This document shows positions 26,306 through 35,278 of a stretch of DNA of 64,000 nucleotides, piece after piece. The DNA comes from Clostridium_S neuense (GTDB lineage Bacteria; Bacillota; Clostridia; Clostridiales; Clostridiaceae). The DNA lies in the NCBI RefSeq assembly GCF_045310695.1, contig NZ_JBJIAA010000014.1, forward strand, positions 1-64,000, read 5' to 3'. Within the stretch, counting starts at the first letter, position 1; every line of letters starts with the position of its first letter. The position numbers were made by a program, and so were the translations under genes. The notes under the pieces were generated by a model. The model worked only from the letters and a program-made list of their open reading frames with translations. It had not been told where the DNA came from and did no database searches.

Positions 26306-27160
26306 TTAACTTTCTTTGTGTCTTAAACTTGACAGTATTCTTTGAATGTGAAGGGTTAAATAAACCAATTCTCCATCATTCACATAATAATCATAATTTT
26401 TTTCTATATAAGCTTTAATCTTGATTGTGCATTTATATGCTTCTTTATAATTCTTTTTAACAACTTCTAAAAAATGTTCATCATTATCATCATATGTGTC
26501 ATTTTTAGAAACCACTCTTTGCGCAAAAAACTTAAGATGTGTTAAAAGCCTATCATAGGAAATATCATTTTCATTAAATTCTATTGAATAAAAATATTTT
26601 ATTATATTTAAAATTCTTTGAACTATTTCTGTTATGCTTATAGTGTTATTCATATTTTCATTTAAAGAAGCATCTATAAAATGCATAGCAATGAAGCCTG
26701 CCTCATCATCATTAAACTTTATTCCAAGTTCTCTCTCAATGTATTCTAAAGCCCACAAACCAATGCTATATTCTTTTTTATAAATTCTTTGTATATCCCA
26801 AAGCATATTATTTTTAATTTCAATGCCAAGTTTATACCGCTTAATGGCAAAGGCTAGATGATCTGTCAACGCTATATAAATATGTTCATCAAACTTAGTT
26901 TCTAGTTTTCTAGCTGCAAAGCTTATTATTGCTTCTGAAACTTTTAAATATTCCATGGGAGTTTCATGAATAAGCGCTTGAAATTTTTCGTTTTCATTTT
27001 CATTTTCAATTACAAACACCTTATCTATCTTGCTCTCATTTATGATATCACCAACCTTTTTTTGAAAGGCAATTCCTTTTCCCATAATAACTTTTTCCAG
27101 CTTTGTAGTTTCATCTAATGTTGTAACAGCATTATTGTTCAGTATTTTCTTTATAATCAT
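26306..27160 (-). CDS. scrT: BglG/SacT-type transcriptional antiterminator
   Basis: 284 residues. The N-terminal RNA-binding CAT domain (about 1-55) starts MIIKKILNNNAVTTLDE and has the family VIMGKGIAFQKKVGD. Two PRD domains follow, with regulatory histidines in IALTDHLAFAIKRY and AGFIAMHFIDAS (PRD1) and in LLTHLKFFAQR and VYLTLHIQRI (PRD2). Phosphorylation by the sucrose EII and by HPr would control dimer formation and RAT binding. GGAGTGAT precedes the ATG at 27160. Its own leader carries a RAT (27281-27310), so it is autoregulated. The scrAB RAT begins five bases past its stop. Confidence 0.9.
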   Translation of the reverse strand: MIIKKILNNNAVTTLDETTKLEKVIMGKGIAFQKKVGDIINESKIDKVFVIENENENEKFQALIHETPMEYLKVSEAIISFAARKLETKFDEHIYIALTDHLAFAIKRYKLGIEIKNNMLWDIQRIYKKEYSIGLWALEYIERELGIKFNDDEAGFIAMHFIDASLNENMNNTISITEIVQRILNIIKYFYSIEFNENDISYDRLLTHLKFFAQRVVSKNDTYDDNDEHFLEVVKKNYKEAYKCTIKIKAYIEKNYDYYVNDGELVYLTLHIQRILSSLRHKES

Positions 27161-27229
27161 TTTTATCACTCCGTAAGCAAACTTATAAAAATTGTAACAT
27201 ATTATATACGAAGTTAAAAATCTCAAAAA

Positions 27230-27310
27230 AGTAAAACCCAAATTAAAACAAACTATATCACATATAATTTACTTTAATTTGGGTTTTGCCTGCTTATCAG
27301 TTACAATCCC
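27230..27310 (-). promoter_or_regulatory. RAT antiterminator/terminator leader of scrT
   Basis: Minus strand: GGGATTGTAACTG (27310-27298) and GCAGGCAAAACCC (27293-27281) form the RAT with a normal-sized loop. Its 3' part overlaps CCCAAATTAAA, which pairs with TTTAATTTGGG about 40 bases further on, followed by TTTTACTTTTTTG. This is the standard antitermination switch of BglG-family operons. Confidence 0.88.
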
Positions 27311-27331
27311 TTATATTAACTTTACTTATTG

Positions 27332-27360
27332 ATGATAACATTTTCACTATCCAATGTCAA
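27332..27360 (-). promoter_or_regulatory. Sigma-A promoter of scrT
   Basis: Minus strand TTGACA (27360-27355), a 17-base spacer and TATCAT (27337-27332), about 22 bases upstream of the scrT RAT. The fit to the sigma-A consensus is strong. Confidence 0.75.
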
Positions 27361-27376
27361 CAGTTCATTAAAAAAT

Positions 27377-28276
27377 TTATATTTTCCATTTTATTATTAT
27401 GCTTAAATTTCCATCAATAAGCTCTGCGTAAATTGAATTTCCCATCTGCTCAACTAATTCCTTAGTTATAGTTAGTCCAAGACCTGTATTATTCCCATTT
27501 CTCGTTCTATCCGCCATAAAAAATCTATCAAACAAATGCTCACAATCTTCTTTTTTTAAATCCGGTGCTGCATTTTTAAAACTCATTATAACAAAGTCCC
27601 CATGATTTTTTAAACTTATTTTAGTTGATTTCTTCGCATGTCTTATTATATTTAAAGTTAAATTTGAAATTACACGCTTTACAGCATTTTCATCTGCAGT
27701 TATTTCCGGAAGCTTTTTATCTATCTCAATAGACGGCTCTATTCCTGCCTTTAAAAAATCATTATAAAAGGAAGCTAATATATCACATAAAACTTTAGAC
27801 AAATCTATGCTTTCAGCCTTAAATTTATATTCATAAGACTCCAGCCTTGATAGATCATAAAAGTTTTCTATCAACCCCTGAAGATTTTTAGCCCTCTTTT
27901 TTACTATTTCAATATATTCTTTTTTTTCGCTGTCAGATAAATTATCATCCTCTATTAACTGCATATATCCTATTATTGAAGTAAGTGGGGTTCTAAGATC
28001 ATGTGATATATTAGCGATAGACTCTTTCATATCTGAATTCATTTTTTTATATTGTACTTTAGTTTCAATTTTTTCATCTAGGCTTTTATTTATTTCTAAT
28101 ACTAAACTTTTAAGATTTTTAGAAGATGATGACATTAATACCTTTAAATTAGTTTCCGTATTATTAATTTCTTTAAGCATGTTTGCTATGTTACCAATTT
28201 CTTTGTTTAAAAAAGTATATAGGGCGACAAATAATATGAGCAAAACTACAATTATAATGATTATTAATATTTCCAC
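27377..28276 (-). CDS. Sensor histidine kinase of an ABC-exporter operon
   Basis: 299 residues. One N-terminal membrane span (LIIIIIVVLLILFVALYTFL) has almost no outside part, then a short coiled segment, then the kinase core: H box IANISHDLRTPLTSIIGYMQ near residue 95, N box VISNLTLNIIRHA, and G box NNTGLGLTITKELVEQMGNS. Kinases of this build in Firmicutes often respond through a neighbouring ABC exporter (bacitracin or lantibiotic-type). It is the last gene of a five-gene operon with its response regulator three genes upstream. The G1 box is degenerate (SFKNAAPDL), as in several such kinases. Confidence 0.88.
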   Translation of the reverse strand: MEILIIIIIVVLLILFVALYTFLNKEIGNIANMLKEINNTETNLKVLMSSSSKNLKSLVLEINKSLDEKIETKVQYKKMNSDMKESIANISHDLRTPLTSIIGYMQLIEDDNLSDSEKKEYIEIVKKRAKNLQGLIENFYDLSRLESYEYKFKAESIDLSKVLCDILASFYNDFLKAGIEPSIEIDKKLPEITADENAVKRVISNLTLNIIRHAKKSTKISLKNHGDFVIMSFKNAAPDLKKEDCEHLFDRFFMADRTRNGNNTGLGLTITKELVEQMGNSIYAELIDGNLSIIIKWKI

Positions 28277-28296
28277 TAAATCACCCCATCTTATTG

Positions 28297-29070
28297 CTAC
28301 TTAACGTCCTTTTTAGAAAACCATACTACACTTAAACTTAAACATACTACAATATATACTAATCCAACAGCAACAGCCCAAAAAACGTCTCCTTTATTAA
28401 CCCCGTTATAAGTACTAACTAAACTAATGCAGCCAGTTATTAAAAAATAATTAATTTTAGCAATATTCTTATCTATAATACGTGACAGAAGGTTAATAAC
28501 TATTGGTAAAATTAGAAATATACCAATGTAACTATAAATAAACGAATTATAACTATTCACAAAAATACTAATAAGCAAGCCTACAGCTATAACTGCAACC
28601 CAAAGTAAAATTCCCGCACAATATCTAGTTGCAATTATATTAAAATACGTACTAGGGCTAATCCGATTAGAATAATGCCCAATTCCAAAAATTACTGCGC
28701 TGCTTATAAAAAATGTAATCAGTGCAAAAAAGTAGGTTATAAAGGCTAATATAATAATTGCTATAAACTTGCCAAAAACAAGTTTGCTTCTTGACATTCC
28801 AAAACTAACAACATTTTTCAATGTTCCATTTTTATATTCCTCGGTATAAATCATATCTACTATCATAACAAGTAATACTATGGGAAACAGCAGTAAATAA
28901 TCAGTTACAGGTACTGCTATAGCATTTATAAGCGTTACATTATCCTTTGTTCCAACAAGTTTTAATAAAATATTTACCCCCAACGCTAATGCCGCAAGTA
29001 TACCAGTAAAGAAATAAAAATATTTTCTATTAAAGGTTCTGTAAAGCTCTGCTTTTATATAATTAAGCAT
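28297..29070 (-). CDS. ABC-2-type exporter permease
   Basis: 257 residues with six predicted membrane spans, including FYFFTGILAALALGVNILLK and IAIIILAFITYFFALITFFI. It is the membrane partner of the ATPase encoded just upstream, with which it overlaps by eight bases. GGGGG eight bases before the ATG at 29070 fixes the start. The layout (one ATPase, one six-span permease, kinase and regulator) resembles antimicrobial-peptide immunity exporters such as BcrAB, but the substrate is not shown. Confidence 0.85.
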   Translation of the reverse strand: MLNYIKAELYRTFNRKYFYFFTGILAALALGVNILLKLVGTKDNVTLINAIAVPVTDYLLLFPIVLLVMIVDMIYTEEYKNGTLKNVVSFGMSRSKLVFGKFIAIIILAFITYFFALITFFISSAVIFGIGHYSNRISPSTYFNIIATRYCAGILLWVAVIAVGLLISIFVNSYNSFIYSYIGIFLILPIVINLLSRIIDKNIAKINYFLITGCISLVSTYNGVNKGDVFWAVAVGLVYIVVCLSLSVVWFSKKDVK

Positions 29071-29986
29071 TTTTATTGCCCCCAATCAAATTAATGAAAT
29101 AATCCTCTAGATTAAAGCCCATTTGATACATCCAAAATAATTTTATTCCACGCTCAATAAGCATTTCAGATACAATATCAGGTTCATCTATTTTTTCATA
29201 TAATCTTATTTCATTACCACTTCTAACTTCATACTTTCTACATCCAAATTCATTTTCAATTACAATAGATGCCTTTTCTGTGTCATTAACTTTGATTGAT
29301 AGACAGTTTTTACATTTCTCCTTTAATTCTTTAGCAGATATTTGCTCTACAAGTTCCCCCTTATTAATAAAACCATAGTTAGTTGCAAGCTGAGATAATT
29401 CTCCTAATATATGGCTTGATATAATTATGGTGGTGTTTTTTTCTCTATTTAATTTAAGTAAAATATCCCTTATTTTCTTAATTCCTTCTGGATCAAGGCC
29501 ATTAATTGGTTCATCCAGTATAAGCAAATCTGGACTTGCCATTATAGCTAAAGCTAATCCCAAACGCTGCTTCATTCCAAGGGAAAAATTCTTAAACTTT
29601 TTATTTCCTGTGTCATTTAGTCCAACAAACTCAAGTGCAAAATCAGTTATATTCTTTTCCACAATACCTCTTTGAATCCTGTAATATTCAAGATTTTTCC
29701 TTGCAGATAAATAAGGAAAAAAACAAGGTGTTTCAATTATACTGCCACTTCTCATCCTAGCCTTGCCTAAACCTTCTTTAGAAGTTTCATTGAACAATTC
29801 AATTTCTCCACTAGTTGGATTTGAAAGTCCACATATCATTCTAAGTAAAGTAGTTTTACCAGCACCATTTTTTCCAACAAGTCCGTAAATTTCTCCTCTT
29901 TTTACTTCAATATTCAAATTATTAGCTGCAATTTGATTTCCATATTGTTTGGTCAAACTTTTAGTTCTTAGCACAACCTCAGACAT
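29063..29986 (-). CDS. ABC exporter ATPase (BcrA-like)
   Basis: 307 residues. The nucleotide-binding domain has Walker A GLVGKNGAGKTTLLRM near residue 38, the signature FSLGMKQRLGLALA, Walker B LLILDEPINGLDPEG and the switch histidine IISSHILGEL. The C-terminal 80 residues are the extra domain usual in BcrA-type ATPases. It powers export through the permease encoded next. It is preceded by the response regulator with a 78-base gap. Confidence 0.92.
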   Translation of the reverse strand: MSEVVLRTKSLTKQYGNQIAANNLNIEVKRGEIYGLVGKNGAGKTTLLRMICGLSNPTSGEIELFNETSKEGLGKARMRSGSIIETPCFFPYLSARKNLEYYRIQRGIVEKNITDFALEFVGLNDTGNKKFKNFSLGMKQRLGLALAIMASPDLLILDEPINGLDPEGIKKIRDILLKLNREKNTTIIISSHILGELSQLATNYGFINKGELVEQISAKELKEKCKNCLSIKVNDTEKASIVIENEFGCRKYEVRSGNEIRLYEKIDEPDIVSEMLIERGIKLFWMYQMGFNLEDYFINLIGGNKNA

Positions 29987-30064
29987 CTAAATCAACTCCT
30001 TTTCTTGTATATTAAGCTACTAAATACAAGAAAGTTTTAAAAAAGTATTAAGAAAGTATTAAAT

Positions 30065-30760
30065 CTAATCTCCAATTTTGAAGCCTATTCCCCAAACTGT
30101 ATGAATGTATTCTGTATCTGGATCAACTTCTGCTATCTTAGATCTAATTTTACTAATGTGGACATTTATAGTATTATCGTCATCCATATAGTTACCGCCC
30201 CAAACAGTTTCAAATAAATTTGACTTTGTAAAAACCTTACTCGGATAACTTAAAAGCATTTCAAGTATTGAAAGTTCCTTTGCAGTTAAATAAATCTCTT
30301 TTCCTTTTACCTCAACCTTAAGAGTTTCCTTATTTAATATCAGGTTTTTATATTTTAAAATATTTTGGCTTCCATTTGCCTTAGAAAAGATCATGTATCT
30401 TCTAAGCTGGGCTTCAACTCTTGCAAGTACTTCGTTGACATCAAAAGGCTTGGACATAAAATCATCTGCTCCAAGCTTTAGCACATCTATTTTAACATCT
30501 TGTCCTATCTTTGCTGATATGACTATAATCGGCATAGTTTTAATTTTTCTTACTTTAGCTATAAGTTCTTCACCAGTTACTCCAGGAAGCATCAAATCAA
30601 GTAAAATTAGCTGAAAATCATATCTTTCAAGGCACATTTCAGCTTCTGAACCAGAATATGTACATCTTACATTATAGCCTTCTTTAGTAAGAATTTTTTT
30701 TAGCAAATTATTTATATCAACATCATCTTCTGCAATTAAAATATTTATATTTCCTTTCAT
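30065..30760 (-). CDS. OmpR-family response regulator
   Basis: 231 residues. The receiver domain has the acidic pair (LIAEDDVD), the phosphorylated Asp in ILLDLMLPGV near residue 55, and the conserved Thr/Ser and Lys (VISAK; DFMSKPFDVNEV). The C-terminal winged helix is at about 135-231 (LTAKELSILEMLLSYPSKVF, then INVHISKIRSKI). It probably controls the exporter genes downstream. Its start overlaps the stop of the upstream membrane gene by four bases. Confidence 0.93.
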   Translation of the reverse strand: MKGNINILIAEDDVDINNLLKKILTKEGYNVRCTYSGSEAEMCLERYDFQLILLDLMLPGVTGEELIAKVRKIKTMPIIVISAKIGQDVKIDVLKLGADDFMSKPFDVNEVLARVEAQLRRYMIFSKANGSQNILKYKNLILNKETLKVEVKGKEIYLTAKELSILEMLLSYPSKVFTKSNLFETVWGGNYMDDDNTINVHISKIRSKIAEVDPDTEYIHTVWGIGFKIGD

Positions 30761-31896
30761 TTATCATTACCTCTTTGACTGTTTTTTAAATCAAATATTT
30801 TTTTATCTATTTCATATGCACCTTCTCCTAAATATAAATCTTTACCAATCTTATTTTTTAACTCTAATATATAATCATAATTATCAGTTATATCTACTGT
30901 ATATTTAAGAAGTTCAAGAGTATAAATTATATATTCATTGTTTCTCATCATTAAATTTTTTTCATAAAAATTGTACATGTCTAATGCTTGTTCCCTTTTT
31001 CCTTCTATAAGTTCCAAATACAAAATAATACTATGTATAAAGTCTAGAAGATAAAACTTGTTGCTTTTATTAAATTTGCTGTCATTTATAATATCATTTT
31101 TCTTTAGAATAACATACTGCATAGACTTTACAGTATTATCTGGTAGCTTATCTACAATTCCTTTAACATGATATATAATCATGAATGTATTAAAAAATAT
31201 TTCTTTTCCAATGTCATTTTGAAAATCCCTATAGGCAATACTTTTTACATTTTCTTTGATTGCAGTAATCAAATACTTGTAATCCTTTAACTTTTCAATG
31301 CCTTTATAATTTTGTACCGTCAATATCAACTCATATGCTGCTTCCATTTCATTTTCTTTTATAGTTTTAACTTTTTTTCCTCTTCCATAACGCATAGATA
31401 TTATTCCAAATATTGTAGACATTATAGCTGTGATTATTAAAAACTCTTTAAAATAACCATCACTTATTTGGTTACATGTAAAAATTAAAACTATAAGTAT
31501 TACGCTAAATATAAAACTCATAGAAATACTTTCAATGTAAGCCATAACAAATTTTTTTCTTACTGCTTGAAATTCTTCTTCTGAATTAATTTGAGGCAAA
31601 TCAACTCCAGAAATATTGCCACAAAAATTTTGGTGCCATTTCATTTTAAACCTTACTTTTAACCTACCTTTAGCTTTAAAAAATGTGAATGGTCCAAAGT
31701 ATATTATGTGCGGGCAAATTCCATTAATTGCCCCAAATAATATGTAACTGAATTCTCTAACTATGATGCACACTGCCAATCCCAAAGGAAAGCATAGAAA
31801 AAATATAAATTCTGATATGAAATTCTTGTTAAAAAACCTTATTCCTATAAAAAATAAAATCATACTAGCAAAAATCCATTTAATAAATCTTTTCAC
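30757..31896 (-). CDS. Inactive M50-like membrane protein (pseudoprotease)
   Basis: 379 residues. N-terminal spans (residues about 8-55) contain IIVREFSYILFGAINGICPH. In the intact M50 protease at 48970 the matching stretch is GIVHELGHIIVGLINGWKFY. The zinc-binding HELGH has become REFSY, so the protein should not be a protease. Further matching features are a glycine near the next loop (IIYFGPF versus LIVGPLG) and a central two-span unit (ISMSFIFSVILIVLIFTC). The C-terminal half is helical and cytosolic, with a TPR-like LELIEGKREQALDMYNFYEK. It heads the operon with the two-component system and exporter and may serve as a sensor or adaptor. The homology is my own eye alignment. Confidence 0.6.
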   Translation of the reverse strand: MKRFIKWIFASMILFFIGIRFFNKNFISEFIFFLCFPLGLAVCIIVREFSYILFGAINGICPHIIYFGPFTFFKAKGRLKVRFKMKWHQNFCGNISGVDLPQINSEEEFQAVRKKFVMAYIESISMSFIFSVILIVLIFTCNQISDGYFKEFLIITAIMSTIFGIISMRYGRGKKVKTIKENEMEAAYELILTVQNYKGIEKLKDYKYLITAIKENVKSIAYRDFQNDIGKEIFFNTFMIIYHVKGIVDKLPDNTVKSMQYVILKKNDIINDSKFNKSNKFYLLDFIHSIILYLELIEGKREQALDMYNFYEKNLMMRNNEYIIYTLELLKYTVDITDNYDYILELKNKIGKDLYLGEGAYEIDKKIFDLKNSQRGNDK

Positions 31897-32049
31897 TTTT
31901 TTATCTCCTTTTACTAAATGTATTTATCTTATTATATTACTATATTTTTGTATAGTTTAACATTAATTTTTATTATAAACTATATTTAAAATAAGCCCTT
32001 ATGCTAAAATATCTTTATATACTAAAATTAAAAAATGGAGGAATTTTCA

Positions 32050-32742
32050 ATGTACAAATACATATTATTCGACTTAGATGGAACACTTACAAATTCCAAA
32101 GAAGGAATAACAAAATCTGTCCAATACTCACTAAACAAATTTGGCATATCAGTTCAAAACTTAGATTCTCTTGAAAAATTCATTGGTCCACCACTAAAAG
32201 ATTCTTTTATGGAATATTACAATTTTGATGACACCAAAGCTGAAGAAGCGGTAAAATACTACAGAGAATATTTTAGTAAAAAAGGATTATTTGAAAATGA
32301 AGTTTATCCTAACATAGAATCCATGCTAACAAGATTAAAAGAAGTAGGATTGCATTTGATTGTTGCTACATCAAAACCAACTGTTTTTTCAGAGAAAATA
32401 TTAGTTCATTTTAATCTAATTAAATTTTTTGATGCTGTAGTTGGAAGTACACTAGACGGGTCAAGAAGCAAAAAAGCTGATGTAATAAAATTTGCTTTAG
32501 AGGAAAATAAAATTAAAGCGAGCGAAGCACTGATGATTGGTGATAGAGAACATGATATTTTAGGTGCAAAGGATAACAACTTAGCTTGCATAGGTGTTAC
32601 TTATGGCTTTGGTTCTTATAATGAACTCCAAAAAGCTGGGGCCAACTATATTGTAAACACTGTAGATGAAATAGCAGAGAAAATCATTTCACTAAACAAG
32701 AGAAATGTGTTTGTTATAGGGGATAGTGTTTCTATACATTAA
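32050..32742 (+). CDS. HAD-superfamily phosphatase (Gph/PpaX-like)
   Basis: 230 residues. Motif I is ILFDLDGTLTNS with the nucleophile Asp near residue 8, motif II is IVATSKPT, and motif III/IV is ALMIGDREHDILGA. A helical cap lies between (about 15-80). Such enzymes hydrolyse small phosphates, for example phosphoglycolate or pyrophosphate; the substrate cannot be told. GGAGG nine bases before the ATG at 32050 sets the start. An in-frame ATG at 32035 overlaps that ribosome site. Confidence 0.88.
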   Translation: MYKYILFDLDGTLTNSKEGITKSVQYSLNKFGISVQNLDSLEKFIGPPLKDSFMEYYNFDDTKAEEAVKYYREYFSKKGLFENEVYPNIESMLTRLKEVGLHLIVATSKPTVFSEKILVHFNLIKFFDAVVGSTLDGSRSKKADVIKFALEENKIKASEALMIGDREHDILGAKDNNLACIGVTYGFGSYNELQKAGANYIVNTVDEIAEKIISLNKRNVFVIGDSVSIH

Positions 32743-32760
32743 AGACCTTTCCTAAAGAAA

Positions 32761-33080
32761 ATGATAAAAGATAAATTTAATTATAATAGAAAACGCGGTA
32801 TGGACCAAGCATTAGTAGATTTAGATAATCATATTGGCTCAAACGCTGGTGACAGTAGAGTTGTATTTAGCTTATTTAAAAGAAGAAGTAAGAAAACTAC
32901 AAGCTGCATTTATTGCCAGATATTTAAACTGCTTTTTGTTACATATTTTTAATAATTATCATCAAAAATTATTACAAATTTGTACAAAATGGAGGTATAA
33001 TAAAACTTATAGGATAATAATGGGGTATCGTGCTAGTAATTTTTTAGTTCAATGCTCATTAAACAAAAATAAACTATAAG
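32761..33080 (+). pseudogene. Possible degraded small gene
   Basis: Two overlapping short reading frames occupy this stretch: one begins MDQALVDLDNHIGSNAGDS, and a second, one base out of phase, continues ELYLAYLKEEVRKLQAAFIA. Joining them by one frame change at about 32850 would give one charged helical protein, which suggests a frameshifted gene. Neither has a good ribosome site. It could also be a long leader of the chemoreceptor gene at 33092. I do not recognise a family. Confidence 0.3.
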
Positions 33081-33091
33081 GATGTGAACCT

Positions 33092-34567
33092 ATGGAAAAC
33101 AGTGCATTAAAAGACCACGTAAGAAAAGTAAATAAAATACTAATAATTTTATCTTGGATTATTCTTCTTGTAGGATCAGTTGAACTTTTTACAAATTCCA
33201 AATTTATGATTGCCTCAAGCTTTGAAATCACAATTGAACTTATAGGTATTATAGTTCCTACCATATTATTTTATTTCAAAAAAAATGGATATTTAATAGC
33301 TGGTATAATGTGTTTATCTAAATTTGTTGCTATGTACCTAAATTCACTCATGAAAATGGGACCAACTATGGGAGTCATACACCTAATATATTTATTCATA
33401 ATTATCTGCTATGCTGCTCTTTATCTTAACGAAAAATTTATTGTAATGGGAGGTATAATATATGATATTTGTGCTATTATATTATATCTTGTTACTAATT
33501 TTGCCAAGCTTCCTGATTTTGTTTTAACTTTCGGTATACTAAACATTTGTATGATACTTTTGTTCTTTGTAACAAAATGGGGACATGAATTAATTAAAAA
33601 TTCCTTTAAGAAAGAAGCACATGCAGAAAAAAATTCTGATAATTTAAAAGATATTCTTAAATCCATTAGTGATAATACTTTGAACCTTCATAACGATATT
33701 ACTGATAGCATGAATAACCTTGACTTTACCAAAAATTCAAGTGAAGAATTAACAGCTACAGTTCAAGAGGTAGCAAACGGTGTTACAAATCAAGCGCAGA
33801 GCATTTCACAGATAAATGAAGCTATCAATGCTGCCGATGACAAACTTAACAAAACTGCTGAATTTTCAAATAAAATGTCAAAGGTATCAAAAGAATCAAC
33901 AAATATTCTTATTGCCGCATCAGATAAACTGGGCAACGTTAGCAGTCAAATGCAAATAATAGATACCACCGTAAAAACTTCCTTAAACACAATCAGTAAT
34001 CTTGAAGAAAGCATTGAAAGCATTAACAGTTTCCTAGTAAGCATTACTGAAATTGCCAGCCAAACAAATTTACTTGCCCTCAATGCTTCAATCGAAGCTG
34101 CTAGAGCTGGTGAACACGGAAAGGGTTTTGCTGTTGTTGCTGATGAAATTAAAAAACTTGCTGAAGATAGTACAAACACTGTGCAGCTAATAAATAAAAT
34201 TATTGAAGACGTAAAAGTGAAAGTAGATGATGTCATTTCAGCAGCACAAAATGGAAATGATGCAGTTAAAGTTGGAACACAAATGGGCCATGAAGTTAAT
34301 GATAGCTTTAATAATATAAAAGCTTCCTTTAAAACAATTGACGATTATATTGAAAAAGAACTGGACATGGTTAATAATACAAAATCTATATTTGAAAAGG
34401 TACGTACGGAATCAGAAAATATAGCAAGCATATCAGAAGAAAATTCTGCCGCTACAGAGGAAATGTTTGCAACCTTTGAAAATCAAAATGCATCAATTCA
34501 AGATTTATATGAACATATAAAAAAGATACAGATTTCAAGCGAAAACCTAACAAAAATAGGGAAATAA
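33092..34567 (+). CDS. Multi-span chemotaxis receptor
   Basis: 491 residues. The first 170 carry six membrane spans (for example ILIILSWIILLVGSVELF and FGILNICMILLFFVTKW) and no large outside domain. A cytosolic methyl-accepting domain follows without a HAMP linker, having the tip SQTNLLALNASIEAARAGEH, then GKGFAVVADEIKKLAEDS. This type of sensor may respond to the membrane or to small molecules inside it. GGATGTG precedes the ATG. Its stop codon forms part of the left arm of a family B palindrome. Confidence 0.88.
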   Translation: MENSALKDHVRKVNKILIILSWIILLVGSVELFTNSKFMIASSFEITIELIGIIVPTILFYFKKNGYLIAGIMCLSKFVAMYLNSLMKMGPTMGVIHLIYLFIIICYAALYLNEKFIVMGGIIYDICAIILYLVTNFAKLPDFVLTFGILNICMILLFFVTKWGHELIKNSFKKEAHAEKNSDNLKDILKSISDNTLNLHNDITDSMNNLDFTKNSSEELTATVQEVANGVTNQAQSISQINEAINAADDKLNKTAEFSNKMSKVSKESTNILIAASDKLGNVSSQMQIIDTTVKTSLNTISNLEESIESINSFLVSITEIASQTNLLALNASIEAARAGEHGKGFAVVADEIKKLAEDSTNTVQLINKIIEDVKVKVDDVISAAQNGNDAVKVGTQMGHEVNDSFNNIKASFKTIDDYIEKELDMVNNTKSIFEKVRTESENIASISEENSAATEEMFATFENQNASIQDLYEHIKKIQISSENLTKIGK

Positions 34568-34817
34568 CAGTGCTTTGTAACATAAAAAAAGTCCTATAAA
34601 TCTAAGGCTTAAAAATTGTAAAATACTAAGATACTTCAATAACTCGCTATCGCTCAAACAGATTGAAATATCTAAGCATTTTACAATTTTCGAGCCAAGA
34701 TTTATTAGGATTTTTTTTAATCGTTCCTTCATCACTGTTATTTCCCTTACGCGGTAATGCAAGGAAAAAATTCCTCCGTACCTACGGAATTTTGGGTGAG
34801 AATTTTTATAATCCATT
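34558..34817 (+). repeat. Family B repeat, full copy
   Basis: A palindrome (34558-34747) with tail. The outer arms AGGGAAATAACAGTG (34558-34572) and CACTGTTATTTCCCT (34733-34747) are perfectly complementary but differ in sequence from the 13736 copy. The inner AAAAAAAGTCCTATAAATCT pairs with AGATTTATTAGGATTTTTTT, and the centre TTCAATAACTCGCTATCGCT is followed by CAAACAGATTGAAATATC. The tail is GCGGTAATGCAAGGAAAAAA, then TTCCTCCGTACCTACGGAAT. It begins over the stop codon of the chemoreceptor gene. No gene lies between here and 34912. Confidence 0.9.
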
Positions 34818-34880
34818 ATTTATTTTTCGTATTATAAAAATATAAATAAAATTGGTCCAATAAGTTCTAAGCTTTATCTA

Positions 34881-34916
34881 AGTAAAAGAGAAGGTAAATC
34901 TACCTTCTCTTTTACT
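34881..34916 (-). terminator. Terminator of the glycerol-3-phosphate oxidation genes
   Basis: AGTAAAAGAGAAGGTA (34881-34896) and TACCTTCTCTTTTACT (34901-34916) are a perfect 16-bp inverted repeat around four bases. It overlaps the stop codon of the last gene of the operon. Confidence 0.8.
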
Positions 34917-35277
34917 CTCCACTCTGTTTTTTAGAAACATTTTTAGTAGCAACAACATTAATGCCTGTACCTAGCACATTTTTTATAATAACATCTCCTA
35001 TCTTAACAGGAGCAGTCATAGTAACTTTATTAATTTCCTCCATGCATTTCATAGTTATTCCTTTTGGGATTGCTTTTTCGGTTTTTACTGGAACTACGGG
35101 TATATCGGAACCATTAACCTTAACTGTTGAAGTTATTATTCTAACAGGATTTGTAACCTCGCCAGCTCCATATTCTGCTCCTCTAGGGCAGCTATTTCCA
35201 CTTACAGTTAAGCTTTTATCATCAACCTTTAAGTGACAACCTCTTGGACAGCATATGCATATTAATTCTCTTTCCAT
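34912..35277 (-). CDS. DUF1667 protein of the glycerol-3-phosphate oxidation set
   Basis: 121 residues. N-terminal cysteine motif CICCPRGCHLKV and a second motif NSCPRGAEYG suggest an iron-sulfur or zinc site. Proteins of this family are consistently encoded with the two flavoproteins found upstream, and probably complete an anaerobic glycerol-3-phosphate dehydrogenase complex or an electron acceptor for it. The ATG at 35277 follows GGTGAG; the gene starts beside the stop of the previous one. Confidence 0.85.
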   Translation of the reverse strand: MERELICICCPRGCHLKVDDKSLTVSGNSCPRGAEYGAGEVTNPVRIITSTVKVNGSDIPVVPVKTEKAIPKGITMKCMEEINKVTMTAPVKIGDVIIKNVLGTGINVVATKNVSKKQSGE

Positions 35278-35278
35278 A

